A stretch of DNA of 64,000 nucleotides, taken from contig JASJOG010000112.1 in NCBI GenBank assembly GCA_030142905.1, positions 474,501 through 538,500 on the forward strand, written 5' to 3'. Under the pieces are notes generated by a model that was not told the DNA's origin, searched no databases, and was given only the letters and a program-made list of their open reading frames with translations. Below, piece after piece: positions 43,927 through 55,960 of this stretch. The position numbers and the translations under genes were made by a program. This DNA is from Heliopora coerulea (taxonomy: Eukaryota; Cnidaria; Anthozoa; Scleralcyonacea; Helioporidae). Position 1 is the first letter of the stretch. Every line of letters starts with the position of its first letter.

Positions 43927-44370
43927 TTATGAATTGAAAATACGTTAGGGAACCTGTACCTATGGTTGTATCAGTGTTGAAATAACAAAAACACAGAATA
44001 AATAGATCTATGGATTAGAAAAAGGCAAAGTTCGTTTAGTTCCGGTTACATTATTTTTTTGCTTTATGTCGAAATTCTTCCACAAATAAAAAAAACCGTA
44101 GTTCGATTATTGTAACTTTTTTATAAAACACTGGTATATTAATGCTTCTGAGGCCATCTGAACAATAAATTTGAAAGAAACGGTTTTAAACAATTGGATT
44201 CCATCGTTAAGTATCTACTTCCGGCTCAAAATGATGGCCATTTTGAATACCCGACATACCTCGACCCCCGTTATTTTTCATGGTTTCTCTATATCCATAC
44301 TTTTTAAACACCTAAAGTATCTCTTCACGCTAAGTTTCACGCTTTTAACCTCAAGTCGCACACTTCGTGC
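43927..44370. other. No supported gene
   Basis: A/T-rich. The plus-strand open frame 44171-44569 has meaning only in its last third, which belongs to the repeat below. Confidence 0.4.
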
Positions 44371-44390
44371 ACTTGTCAGCCCTACTATTC

Positions 44391-44815
44391 CGGATCAATA
44401 TAATTACATACCAGCGGTAGCAACCGAACGTAGCGTCGAATACAATGATCAACAAGACTATTACCGCGAGTTCTGTGTAAAACGTATTGTAAACGGTGAC
44501 TGTGGTAGTCAGCCATGGTTCACTAGACAATCTTCCACTACCGAAATGGCGGAAAAGGAAGGGGGATAAATGTCATTAAATCGGTATTGTGACCTACACC
44601 CAGAATCTCCCAACCATTTTGTTACTTTTTACTTTTTCTAGATTTAGAGTACGGTATGGAACTTCCGGATCAATGTAATTACATACCAAAGGCAGCAGCC
44701 AATCGTAATATCGGATATAATGATCAACAAGACTATTACCGTAAGTTCTGTGTAAAACGTATTCTAAACTGTGACTGTGGTAGTCAGCCATAGTTCACTA
44801 GACAATCTAGGAGTA
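44391..44815 (+). repeat. Two direct copies of an exon-like unit (period 275 bp)
   Basis: Copies at about 44391-44532 and 44666-44807 both encode a peptide with Tyr-Ile-Pro, then Asn-Asp-Gln-Gln-Asp-Tyr-Tyr-Arg, Phe-Cys-Val-Lys-Arg-Ile and Asp-Cys-Gly-Ser-Gln-Pro. The second follows an acceptor-like TTTACTTTTTCTAG ending 44641. The shared intron segment 44540-44641 also occurs at 32140-32245. The second copy ends in TAG where the first reads Trp. Unrecognised family, probably duplicated pieces of one gene. Confidence 0.5.
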
Positions 44816-45252
44816 ACAACTCAATTATTGAGAAATGTATCGAACATGGCATGCATAGGGACATTCAGTGCAAGCTACACAGTACTTTGCCAAATAATAA
44901 ACAACGGTGATATAAGGAAACATAACGAAATTGGTGGGTGTGTTTGGTGTGATTGGTGTGGTTGGTGTGCTGGTTGATATAATGATTGTTTACTGTTAGT
45001 AGTTGTTGCCATAATTTGAAATTTTCTTTCTTGAAAGACAAGCAGTCAATCACTGATGGTTAACAGAATAATGATGAACGTATTGAAGCAATACATCAAA
45101 GCTATTATAGCATTAAGATAGTATTATAGTCAGCGGTAGTAATATAGAAAGTATCGTTCATCTCTAAAGTAGCATCTGAAGATCACCAGGCCACGGGTTA
45201 CTTGTGGCTCGTTGGAATCAAAACAAAGGGTGTTGAATCTGTAGCCAGCAAG
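44816..45252. other. Non-coding with GGTGTG short tandem repeat
   Basis: At about 44930-44976 the units GGTGTGNTT repeat five times. No gene seen. Confidence 0.6.
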
Positions 45253-45442
45253 CAGTGGCGTAACGGAACTACTATGGGCCCTTAGGAGATTTTCGTTCGG
45301 GGGCCCCCATCATCCCCCTTAGTATAAACATATATTTCAAAATTTTAATCTCAATTATCTTTACAGAGTCATTAAGGCCCAGTCAGAGGTCGGGGGCCCT
45401 TAGGAGTTGCTCTAACCCTGACCATTGTTCGTTACGCCACTT
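45253..45442. mobile_element. hAT-type MITE, 190 bp, 8 bp target duplication
   Basis: Ends CAGTGGCGTAACGGAAC and (reverse complement) AAGTGGCGTAACGAAC. The 8 bp CCAGCAAG flanks both sides (45245-45252 and 45443-45450). Interior holds GGGCCCTTAGGAG in two copies. No ORF. Confidence 0.9.
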
Positions 45443-45599
45443 CCAGCAAGAGTCCAAGTCTGGTCCTTTTTTGTTCCTGAATTCTTCCTCGGAATCTTAT
45501 CATAATGGGCCATATTACTTTTCTTCATCATCACGCTTTATTTACCCACGATATATCATCACTACAAAACAATGCTCATACAGAGAACCGTGTAATAAT

Positions 45600-46575
45600 T
45601 AAATTTTTACAATACAATTAGGAATACCCTATTTTATATAAATTACACATGTTATCAATACTAATTATTACACCATATTAATCTTATGAATAAATTTCAA
45701 AGAATAATCCAAGCAATTAAGTGATAATGGAATAGAAATCTAAAGAGCACGTTTAAACAAAGCAACTGACGGCTTAGTTTTAACTTCATTTGCCAGGCTA
45801 TTCCACAGAACTGCACCTCGATAGCTAAAACTCTTCTATAAAGCATCAGTTTGAGGTCTTTGGGTAAAAATGTTGTTTGAACTACCTCTCAGGTTTTATG
45901 AATGAATTTGAGAGGTGGGTTCAAATAAAAATTTCAGGCTCGTAGGAAACAAATTATTTATAGTCTTGTAAACGCAAATGGCCAGTTGCTTAGTGCGCGT
46001 TTGATCGAGAGTTTCGAAACCAAGGTCATTCAAGATGTCCGAAGATTGATGTTCATGACATGAATAAGTAATTATTCTACCTGTTCTGTTTTGCAGTTTC
46101 TGGAGTCCGTCGGATAGGCATTTTCTCAAACATCCTGACACTTCAGTACAATAGTCAAGATACACTAGTATCAGGGCTTCATATATTCTGAATAAAGTTT
46201 GGCGGGGTACAAGGTTACCAACTCGTTTTAATGCCCGAAGAGCTGAGGAAATCTTCTTGAATATTGTACCAACTTAAGTCTGCCAACTTAGGATCTGATC
46301 CACATCAATTCCTAAACATCTGTAGGAGTTTACCCTTAATATTGGCTGATCTTTGACTTTAATATCAAAATCATGTTCTAATTGATTGAGTCTATGGTTG
46401 CTTGCTATAATAAGGTACTTCGTCTTTTTGACATTTAAAGTAAGTTCGTTGGCTTCTAACACGTCTGCACCATTTTTAAATCGCTATTCAACCTTAGTTG
46501 TAATATTTAAGGATCACTAGCAGAAGCTTTAAAACATGTATCATCCGCATACATCCTAACAGAGGAAGTGGAAAA
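45600..46575 (-). mobile_element. 5'-truncated LINE, RT C-terminal half (LINE-C)
   Basis: Minus frames: Arg-Met-Tyr-Ala-Asp-Asp-Thr (RT active site, intact, near 46545), then Leu-Thr-Leu-Asn-Val-Lys-Lys-Thr (46274-46462), then Tyr-Leu-Asp-Tyr-Cys and Leu-Gln-Lys-Leu-Gln-Asn-Arg (45896-46165), then Phe-Ser-Tyr-Arg-Gly-Ala-Val-Leu-Trp-Asn-Ser near 45800. Stops separate the blocks. The 3' end lies near 45600 and the 5' break near 46575. Confidence 0.85.
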
Positions 46576-47992
46576 CCATATTGACGTGGGATTTCGTAGG
46601 AATCTTTTTTCTCGTGGTTGTCATCCTGGCGTATGCAATAACCCCAGCACAGACTGCGCAGGAGGACGTCTGCTTATGATTCGCTTCAGTCCGTCCTCAA
46701 AGTTCTCGTGAGTTTACATACATCAGGATGAGAACCGTGAGGCATAAAATTGCAGGTATAAACGCGCCCTAAGAGCTTCTCTACTCGACAACTGAAAGCA
46801 AGTGCGACTGTTACACTATCAAGTTCAAGAAAAAGTGAACAAAGTCTTTTATAACAGCATTCATCACGAAATTACTGCTTACAAGTTTTAATTGCTGACC
46901 GAAAAAGGTTTTCTGGTTCCGCACCTCCTAAAACCTCAGGGCCCATTTGCTCAGCAAAATTGTCTTGTGCGGTTATTCGTTCTGATGTATGTGATTAACT
47001 CAGGAGAGTGTTCATGACGTATTGCTGCATCAGCAGATTGAACAGTTCTAGGCGGTTTTGATTTCGCAGGGAAATAGAAGTGGGCAGTTTCATTAAATAC
47101 AATGGAGGTTGGACCAATTTTCACGTGAAATCATTTGTTTATTTACCAGGAAACAAGGTTCCAAGTATTGGTCGTCAGCAATCAAATCCTGCTCCTCATC
47201 GTGATGAAGAAAGTAAGTTTCGTACTGCTCCATTTTAATTACTTATTTATGGAAATATGGCGAAGACATTCTGTGTTCATCTTGTTTCGGCCGATAATTT
47301 TGCCGTGAGGAAATCACGTATGCAAGCACACATTTAATTTCTGGTCACAGGAAATAATGATGTCAGGGGCAAGTTTCAGAAACCTGTTCTTACAGGGAGT
47401 CAAGTTTCCCACACTATTTCTTTTAGATCATCCCAAAGACAGGAGAGAGTCTTTCCCAAAACGTACAATGCATGCATTTCGAAAAACATTCCTGGAGCAG
47501 TATGTCAGTCGGAAATTTAATTCCTTCCCTTAAGGTTACCAAAGTTGAGTTTAAGTATATATAAAGTTTTTCGATAGCCTTTTCATGGATTTGAAATAGA
47601 TTCAAAATGCTGCATAATTCTTCTTGACGCGTAGCAATTAACTGGGAAGGGATTACAGTCGAGCTATAACGAATCATTTATGAAGTAAATATATGTTTAA
47701 GATGTTAAAACAGCCCAACTGCTCCATCCAACTCACTTAACCGAGACTTCGTCTTCGCTCTAATTTTGCCCAATTTTGTCTCTTGGTTCTATCAGTGTCA
47801 GTATAAAGGATAATATTAAAGCTACCAAGGGATGCTCTGAGTTGCCCTTATCGAAACTTTGTCAAACCTCGCTAATAGTTCTATAATATTCTTGTCGGGT
47901 CATAATTCTGATAATAAAAGTAAAAGTTCATGGATTGGAGCCCGGCGTTATCCGGCAGAAAGCAATTACTAGTCGTAAAATTGGGCCAAAGC
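46576..47992. other. No supported gene
   Basis: Unique-looking DNA. A short Cys-containing frame near 46630-46710 has no partner exon. Nothing else recognisable. Confidence 0.35.
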
Positions 47993-48318
47993 CAGTGGCG
48001 TACCGAGCTAAAATGTTGCCCGGGGCGCCAGAAAAAATTTCCCACCCCTTCTACAGTAAAAAAATTGATACAAAACCCTAAGATTACATTATGCGCCCTT
48101 TTAACCGTCATTTCATTCAATTAGTTTTAATAAGCGCGCATGAAAAAGTCTTAAAATTTAGTAAGCGCCGCGGCGCTTATTCGATTAAATAGTATAGTTC
48201 GGATTTGAGAAGATATTTTTTTTGTTTTGTTTTAATAAGAGTAAAATTACCGCCCCTATGGAAGTGTCGCCCGGGGCACTACGCCCCCGTCCGTCCACTC
48301 CCCATCCGTACGCCACTG
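47993..48318. mobile_element. hAT-like MITE with CAGTGGCGTAC ends
   Basis: Left CAGTGGCGTACCGAGC and right (reverse complement) CAGTGGCGTACGGATGG form short TIRs; both inner ends contain GCCCGGGGC. A perfect 18 bp palindrome, TAAGCGCCGCGGCGCTTA, lies in the middle (about 48161-48178). No matching target duplication. Confidence 0.7.
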
Positions 48319-48853
48319 GTCGACACTAAATTTATATCTTTGCTAGGCTGCCCCAATGCTTCTAAAATGATGTTTTTGCGTCAAACATCATAAAACAAAA
48401 CAAAAAATCAAACTTCGTTGACCGAATAAGTTGTTCATAAAATTTTTCAAAGTAGAGAAAAACGCTTTATCTCGTCGAGATAAAACAGTTACAAACGTAC
48501 GTAGGCGAGGTCTCTCCCCACTCCATCCTCAAGTGCATGATTTTGAATCCTAATTTAGAACCACGGTAGAACATCATTTTTTTATCATATCATTATCTTA
48601 CCATGCAACCATTGGTAGCCTTTCTAAGAACTGATTCCTTTTTTGATAAAAATAATTTTTTTGCTTGATTTTGTCGGCATTTTCTTCTGTAGAAGCTTTT
48701 CAAAAGAATAAAACATTCAGCAATTTCACAAGCGTTCTTCCTGGTCAAAAAGGAACACCAGGTACTTTGTTCTTACATTATTCGAAAACTCCTAGGACTA
48801 GCCGGAATAACAATAATTTTCTAGCATTTTTTTCTCAGATCTGATTGTGTAAA
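48319..48853. other. No supported gene
   Basis: A/T-rich non-coding DNA. Confidence 0.4.
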
Positions 48854-49002
48854 GGTGGATTTCCACTTGGTGCAAAATGTCGCACGCGCGACTTTTACCA
48901 TGTGCCTTAGAAGCTCTCTGGTGGAACCATGTACAAATCTGTTCAATTTTAGTAATGTAACTGTTGTGTGCGCGACCTTTTGCGCCAAGTGGAAATCCAA
49001 CC
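48854..49002. mobile_element. 149 bp MITE, TAAA-flanked
   Basis: Arms of about 40 bp: GGTGGATTTCCACTTGGTGC against (reverse complement) GGTTGGATTTCCACTTGGCG, each followed by CAAAA.GTCGC. TAAA flanks both sides (48850-48853, 49003-49006). Confidence 0.8.
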
Positions 49003-49431
49003 TAAAGACCAATTGCTTTTGTCCAAGACTATGTCATCATTCAACCTCGAACCCAGTCAGTTTCCTCTTAGCGTAAAATCTTTCGAGAGAAAAAATTCTA
49101 TGGCTTCGAGGAAAATCGCTGAGTACGAGGTTCGGCTATTTCTATGATAACTTAACGTAGCTTGAACAGTAAGAAACAAGAACACTTAACACTACCTTGC
49201 TGCATTTTCTCAAACAAATTGTTTGTTTGCGTCAGTGAGGTAATCGCTGTGAAAATTGTACTTTATTAACCTGGTTTTGATCACGCACACTGCCCGAAAT
49301 CACATTCAATATGTTTTCGCTGGAAAAATCAATTGGCAGAGGATTGATCGAGCTCTCGGTAAATGACGTCTTTCACTTGTAGTTATACAGTGTTGCGACT
49401 AAGTTCAACGTTCGCTCCTTTCACCCTTTAG
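49003..49431. other. Probable intron or 5' region of the death-domain gene
   Basis: An ATG-led frame at about 49311-49358 (Met-Phe-Ser-Leu-Glu-Lys-Ser) ends at a donor-like GTAAAT, but its phase does not fit the next exon, so it is not called. Confidence 0.3.
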
Positions 49432-50387
49432 AGGAAACTAAGTCAATCCTGTCCACTGGTGACGCTTGGCATGACGTCGTAATGATTAATATGAAGCATT
49501 CTCGTCAAGGAAACAATCAAGGTAAGTTAGTCCAGTTTATTAGTCCCAATCAACACCAAAGAAACTATTTTCAATGATTTTGAATTACCACTGTAACTGG
49601 ACTTTTAGCTTGTCTTAGTTTGTCCTTTACCTCAAAACGTGAACCCGAGAAAAACACGCAATCCCGGTACCGAATTGCTTCTGTATTTTCCATGAAACTC
49701 AGTCGGCTTACCACAGGCACATGCATATGCTAAGTCTTAATGGCACGGCAAATGAGAAAGCCCTTGAACAACTCAATATAGTAATTGGGTATTGATTTAT
49801 CAGACGGGCAAAACTATCCCATAAGGGGTATCCATACCTTATTTTGGAGGAGTTCCATTTACTTATAGAAATGCATAAATGTTCCATGAATTCAAACGTT
49901 TCCTACCGAAGATGTTCGATGTTCCACGAAAAAAATCGTTACATTTTATTAATTTTTTTGTCATTATTGTTGGTGAAGATGGCTCTTTTCCGAATACTTT
50001 GTTCGGCACTGATATTAATTTGGTGTAAACCTGGTCAAACTCAGTGGAAAAGAACATTTACTTGTTCCTTAAACATTTCTTCTTTTGATTTCTTCAGAGT
50101 GTAATGTAAAAACTGTAAAAATTGGGCGCCTAAGTGCCGCCGTTTACCGCACAGTTTGCATTAAATTGAATCTAAATATCGATGGCAAAGACTGGAAAAC
50201 TTTAGCTGGTAAGATGGGATATTCTAATGAATTTGTCAAGCAGTTACAACGTTTGGATGATCCTGCAGACGGTCTGCTGGCGCACTGGGGAACAAAATCT
50301 GGAAATGATGTGACAAAACTGATTGAATTACTTCTAGAAATGGAAAGAAGTGACATAACTGAGCAACTGGAGTCGGAACATATATGA
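49432..50387 (+). CDS. MyD88/IRAK-type death-domain gene, last two exons
   Basis: Exon 49432-49521 (90 bp) lies between an acceptor (TTTCACCCTTTAG) and the donor GTAAGT, and is open in one frame (Glu-Thr-Lys-Ser-Ile-Leu ... Gly-Asn-Asn-Gln). Exon 50098-50387 follows a good acceptor (TTTTGATTTCTTCAG). Both borders are phase 1, so the join makes a Glu codon and stays in frame. The second exon encodes a death domain: Val-Lys-Ile-Gly, Lys-Asp-Trp-Lys-Thr-Leu-Ala-Gly-Lys-Met-Gly-Tyr, Asp-Asp-Pro-Ala-Asp-Gly-Leu-Leu-Ala-His-Trp, and a helix ending Met-Glu-Arg-Ser-Asp-Ile. It ends in TGA (50385-50387), so the domain is C-terminal, unlike MyD88, which continues into a TIR domain. It probably takes part in adaptor-type immune signalling in the cytosol. 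The 5' exons are not located. Confidence 0.7.
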
Positions 50388-50954
50388 AGGAAACTTCGTT
50401 CACCAGTTTGGCTTGCGTCATAGCCCAATTCATCTTTAAATATGATTTAGAAAAGCAAAATAACCCATGAATTTCACACCGTAAATTTGATGAGTCCCGT
50501 TTTCACACACAAGAGATCCAAACCATGGAATTTGCATACGCCGAACTCCATGGCTGAACTATGTTATGTAAACTAATATCCATATTTGTTCACCCGTAGC
50601 CCTTTACAATAACGCTGGCTTTTGTACTTAGAAAAACGATTGGAAATTTTAGCGATCATATATGGTTTGCTGGTGGGGTATATGTCATTGGTCGTGAGCC
50701 AGTTATACCATGACGTAGTCTAATCATCTAATCTTTAACCCAAGGCAAAAGGATGGGAGTTGTAAGAGAGTCATGCAGACAGTTAAGCTTTTATAATTAC
50801 TGACCCTCATCAAAACCTATAGTTTTCACTCGGTATTATATCAACTAATGCAGGGAGCAAAATTATGCAAGTGGAGTTTGTAAAATTTTGCTCGCTGTAT
50901 TCGCCGATATAGTACAGAGAAAACATAATGTGTTTTGTTGAAAGTCAGTAGTTA
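50388..50954. other. 3' flank, no supported gene
   Basis: Non-coding. Possible 3' UTR of the death-domain gene. Confidence 0.4.
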
Positions 50955-51072
50955 TAATAGATAATTACTTGGCACCCTACATTATTGGATATAATACAGG
51001 CAGCTGAGACCGTAGGCCAAAGCTGCCTGTATTATATCCAATAATGCTGTGTGCCTCAGCAATTATCTATTC
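50955..51072. repeat. Palindromic MITE-like repeat, arms about 50 bp
   Basis: ATTATTGGATATAATACAGG...CAGCT is followed after a 15 bp loop by AGCTG...CCTGTATTATATCCAATAAT. The pairing continues outward to AGATAATTAC / CAATTATCT. Confidence 0.9.
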
Positions 51073-52302
51073 AATATAGTGTACGTAGCTTTGAAATTTA
51101 AAGATATATTAATCAAGGAGAGGCTTAGTATCAGTCGGTAGCCCAACACAAATATCCTACATGGAAAAATAACTGGCATAACAGTTTGACGAGGCATCTC
51201 TGTTTTTGTGTAGCTAAACCTGTGTAGCAAAACATGACGGAACTTCGTATCCGAATCATGTCATACACTTGGCATTAAAGCGTTTAGACTAGGGAAAACG
51301 GAGTAAGACTTTAACAGAGAAAGCATAGCTACCCCATGTTTATCATTTGCTATGTTTGGAGACGAAGTGCTTGTTGGAAAAAACAGAACAAAAAAATTTT
51401 TTATCTATTAAATTACCCAGCATTTGTTCCTGAGGACATTAGAAAGTAATTTTGTTCCCACTTTTCTAATTTTAAAAATGTGCTCTGCCACACCTGTTTG
51501 ACCCGTTTTCGCGTTTAATAATCGTGCTGACAATGAACTTTGTTACTTAACTGAAAATTTTGTATTTCGTTCTTATACACATTTTTTAAAGCTTAGTTTC
51601 TAGTTTGATTGAATACTTCGAAATCTATTCTTTTACTCACGTTTTAGACTAGTTTGATAATTGCCGTAATGATTTCATGATTTTCATTATCATGAAAAGT
51701 TTCTGTTCATGTATATCTTTCTTGTACTGTTTTAGTAATTTTATAATTACCATACTGGGTCATTGACGTCGTGGTTTCTTGAGCAGTTTTTACAGTATAA
51801 TTTTATAATAACTATAGTCCTGTAAATCTTCGACCTCATAGCTTTTTGTAAAGTTTTTTTGCATTTGGTACCTATCATATTGAGTCAATGACCTCGCGGT
51901 TTCTTGTGCAGTTTTTTGTAATGCTTTTGGTCTGATTGCACCTAAGTTAGATTTTTAATTTAAACTGTAAACTTAAACTAATTTCCAATTAAATACGGAT
52001 GGGAATCACCGAGTGCTGGTAAACAAGAGTTTCAATGAAAGTTGTTTCGACCAATGGCACACCCAGGATTTTGTAAAGGGAGATCTAGAATGTCAAATTA
52101 GCATCTACTGGGGGGCCCTGTGGGCATGTTCCACCAGCAATATTTCATATTTGAATGTCTCTGCAGGACCAATTTCAGTTTCATGAATTGACAGCTCGTA
52201 CACAGCACACTAGTAAGGTGATGGAGAAATTATAGTATTTCACGGTCTTTTGTCAGAAATATCGTACCCTCTGCGCTATTTACTTTTAATTATACATTAC
52301 AT
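51073..52302. other. Non-coding with a direct repeat of about 125 bp
   Basis: Two related units occur at about 51745-51800 (CCATACTGGGTCATTGACGT) and 51875-51925 (TCATATTGAGTCAATGACCT), each followed by GTTTCTTG[AT]GCAGTTTTT. No gene. Confidence 0.55.
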
Positions 52303-52311
52303 TATATATAC

Positions 52312-52353
<42 letters not shown>
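52303..52353. repeat. (TA)n microsatellite
   Basis: An almost uninterrupted TA run, with two CATA interruptions at the left. Confidence 0.95.
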
Positions 52354-52354
<1 letters not shown>

Positions 52355-52359
52355 AAAAT

Positions 52360-52440
52360 CGAACAGGAGTGTTTTATCGGGATTTAAAACACGAGGCGAT
52401 AGCCGAGTGTTGTAGATCCGATAAAGCACATACTGCGAGT
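52360..52440. repeat. Hairpin repeat related to 25445-25505
   Basis: GTGTTTTATCGGGATTT...GATCCGATAAAGCAC pairs imperfectly; the same ends occur at 25.4 kb (GTGTTTTATCGGATTCC...GATCCGATAAGACAC). Confidence 0.65.
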
Positions 52441-54019
52441 ATTTTAAATGTCTTACGAAATTCATCACCTATTACGCTAATTTGAGAAGAAAGTTTGGAA
52501 ATTTGTCTTTCGTAAGCCGAAAAAATTGAACTTCTTCACATACAGAGGTATATGCATCTTTATCACATATACAGACCGTCTTCCCTTGGGTGAGTCACTG
52601 AATTGGACAACTATTCCCAGAAGTACTTACTCCAGTAATGATAAGCCGGTGTCACGCGGAATATAATACGGAATATTGTTCTGTTTATAAAACAAATAGC
52701 AGAGAGAGCTAACAACGCGCCAGACATTCCTACTTACTCATACTTACCACTACTACCACTACTACCTCGTTGTGTTAGGGGGAGTCAAGTTTAAATTTAC
52801 TGTGACCGGGGGATTACAGTTAAGTTGTCGACCATATTAAGGTTAGGATTTGAATTAGGATTAGGCTAGGTCAACAAACCCTTACGCTACTCCTAACCGA
52901 AACCTTAGGTTAAACATAATGGGTAATTTAAGACAGTTTTATAATCGCTGATTATTCATGATTTAAAGGTGAGAGTACGTTGCGTTCTAGTAGGAGGGTG
53001 AAATGTATTAATATACGCATGCGCATTTGAAGACTTTGGCATCCAATCTACTTCTTCAGACATGGTTCATTAACTAATAACATTTCTCCTTAAAGTCAAA
53101 AGCACGATGGGGTACAAAAACCATGATTTCGAGGCTCGCAGACTATTTCTGGTAAGGAGAAGAGATGGTAGGATTACCAATGTTAAATTTTGGAGCGAAA
53201 AGAGCGAAGTAGAGTCAGCCCTCCTGGAAGAGTCAGAAAATTCCCATGTAAATTACGGCCAGGCTAACTAGGAGGGCTAACTCGCTTCCAAATAAACAGT
53301 TGAGTCTTGTTCATACGATTAAGTTTTCCTTGACAAGTAGCCTTGCTCCAGAGCTGGTCCTGCCGGATTTGAAACCAAGCGACTTGTCACGGAAAAACTT
53401 GTCAAGAAAAACGTGGTCGTGTGTACGGGGCTTTCAAATGTCTCAGAATTTAAAAGACAAAAACAGAAAAACAAAAAGCGGAACGCTTCTAATCATTAGT
53501 TTTTCTTACAAATCACGCATTAGTTGCCATGATTTCAAAGCCTCTCAAAGAGAATATAGGATTACTCCTAAGCATTTAAAAAAATAACGTTAAAATTTGC
53601 ATATATCATATATAGGCAGTGTTAGTCCACAGGAGAGAGTGCTCGTAGTCACAACATATCCAGACATAAAGTGTAGACAGTTTAAAATGCATCTTAATCA
53701 AGATAAATTTCGTTTCGAGAGACGTTTCTTTTCATTTCGAGGAAGATTTTTCAGGACTTTCAGGACTTTCAGTTGCTTTCAAATGAACACACCAGTGGGG
53801 GATTGTGAAGAGTACAAAATTAATTTTTGGTAACACTGCGTTTATTTTATACACACTGCAAACCCTAGCAAAGCTCTTAAGCCTTTCATGCATGATTTTT
53901 GATTTTTTTTCTTCTTTTTTTTTTGTTCTTCTGTTGTACTTGGTGGTTGTACGACAATGGTTTGCATGAAAGGATTAAGCCCGTTTTCCACAGGACGAAT
54001 TTTTTCTCATGAAGCGGCT
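52441..54019. other. No supported gene
   Basis: Frames at 53300-53587 and 53597-53833 have no recognised domain. Short telomere-like TTAGGATTTGAATTAGG near 52850. Otherwise featureless. Confidence 0.4.
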
Positions 54020-55960
54020 TTTTCGATGGTGTCTTGGGCTTCAGGCTGGAACTGTAATGGGAAGTCTATTCATTTGACACAAAGAAAAGTTGATTCGTAC
54101 TATAAAATTCGCCAACTGGTAAACAGCCTTTAATGACACATTGTAGTTGTTAAGCTTGTAATGGCTGGTTGTCTTTGCCACTATTGAATCAGGAAGCTTA
54201 TCGAAGTCATATTTGTGATGTTCATTGCAGCGATTGTCTTCTCGTTCTCTTTGGGAATTGAACATTGTGAATAGGGCCAACATTGCAAGGTATTCTAGCA
54301 GTTGTGTTCAGCAGACATAATAAATGAATATGACTATACTGTTTGGTGAATTATCTGAATCTGTCGCAGGAACCCCACTCCACTATAGCCAGCGTGTACA
54401 CGTAAACTTTGGTAAACTTATATGTATATGTACATGGTTGATTTGAATAGACTTGGATTTGGGGAACGCTCGTTGCTCTTAAACTCACCTGTGTTCGGAA
54501 AGGGGAAACCAATAATTCAGGTAATTGTCTTAGCTGTAACAAATATTCTGAACGGATCACAGTTTTGCCAAGCAGATGGTCAGCACTTGGATAGCCCAAA
54601 GCTTGTAGCCGGAATTATTTCGTCGAAAACGGTTGCTAACGTTGCCCAAAGAAAACTTTCTCCCCGGATTTTTACCTGGAATATGTTTGCTTCAATATTA
54701 TTTCTGGACCCTTAAAGTTTCAGTTGTGGCTTAAAAATCTAGCTTAGGAGAGTTAAAACCTCCAATTGAAGTTCCTTTCAGCCCATTTCAGAAACGGCAT
54801 CGAACCTGGCGATTTGCGAACGACATGTTAGCATGAACCCACCAGAAAATGATGTAGAACTGACGCACTGGGGGTTAAAGGGTTAATTGCCGTGGTTAAA
54901 TACAAAGACACCCAGTCTTTCGCTTTTTAAGAAGAAAAAAAAAATAGAGAAACGTATCTAATTGTTGAAAGATCTCGAAGAAGTCATTGAAGCGTTCATC
55001 ATTAAGAAGGTAGCACGTTGTGTGCAAGATGCTAAGTATATCACGTTATTTAGGATCCAAAAGCACAAAATGTCTGAGACTCAGTTGTTATCTGGTAATT
55101 CACTAATTCCTCGACTTAACTGTGAATCAAATAAACAGCCACAACCAGCAATATCCAAACCATACTGCGTTTTGCAAAGAAAATGAAATCACTCCAGGAC
55201 TAAATTCTTTTTAATATTGCACAGCAAGCTCACACAGTAATGACACTTTCTATTGAGAAAGTTTCCTGTGATTTTTTGTTTTGGATGACCCAGTTCTAGT
55301 TGTTCGTTGACATTATTGGGTTCGCTGCAGCGTCAGATCGAGTGACAATCATTGATGGTTAAACAACAGTTGACTGAAAACTAGCCCTGTACAACGAACA
55401 ATAATATGCATTAGATCAATTCTTGTATTCAAAGTAAACGGTGAAAATTGTGAGTTGAGTAGCTAGCGTATAAAGATGTGGAGGATTATGGTAACCGAAA
55501 ATGCATTAGTACCATCGAGCATCGATTTTCCAGTTTTTGTATGTTTCGCAGAGGAAAACTCCAAATATCGGAGGCCAGAAAATAAGGATATATTGCTATA
55601 GTTCACAGATCCAATAAAATATCCAGTGGCGAGTTAGTGTTGGCGAAGCAAGAAGCGAGTTATTTCATTTATCATTTTCAGACGGTAATTTCACCATATT
55701 CGTAATTTTAAAATTTCATATCGGGCAATTAAAGACCTCTTGCCGAGTGTAACATGATTCGTGAAAGGGGATGGATTTTTAGATTGTGCTGTATGAAATA
55801 GAGCCAACGTTTTACTCGTAATCGAAGAGCTCCAAGATTTTTCAGTTTATTCAACCTAAATTAGAGTAGTCTTTATCATGGCCACCAGTGATGTTAACGA
55901 AAGACGGTTATACAATGCAAGAATAGTCCCCGAAAGTTTTGTATCACTGACCGATTAAGT
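54020..55960. repeat. Segmental duplication copy D (most diverged)
   Basis: Anchors shared with copies B and C include CATATTTGTGATGTTCATTG with GATTGTCTTCTCGTTCTCTTTGGG, AAAGATCTCGAAGAAGTCATTG near 54970, and the GATTTTCCAGTTT block near 55530. The region equivalent to the short membrane ORF of copy A is present but has stops. Confidence 0.55.

Noticed and set aside
54422..54715. 97-codon plus-strand frame in copy D
   Set aside because: Antisense to the decayed equivalent of the short membrane ORF; no conservation in copies A-C on this strand.
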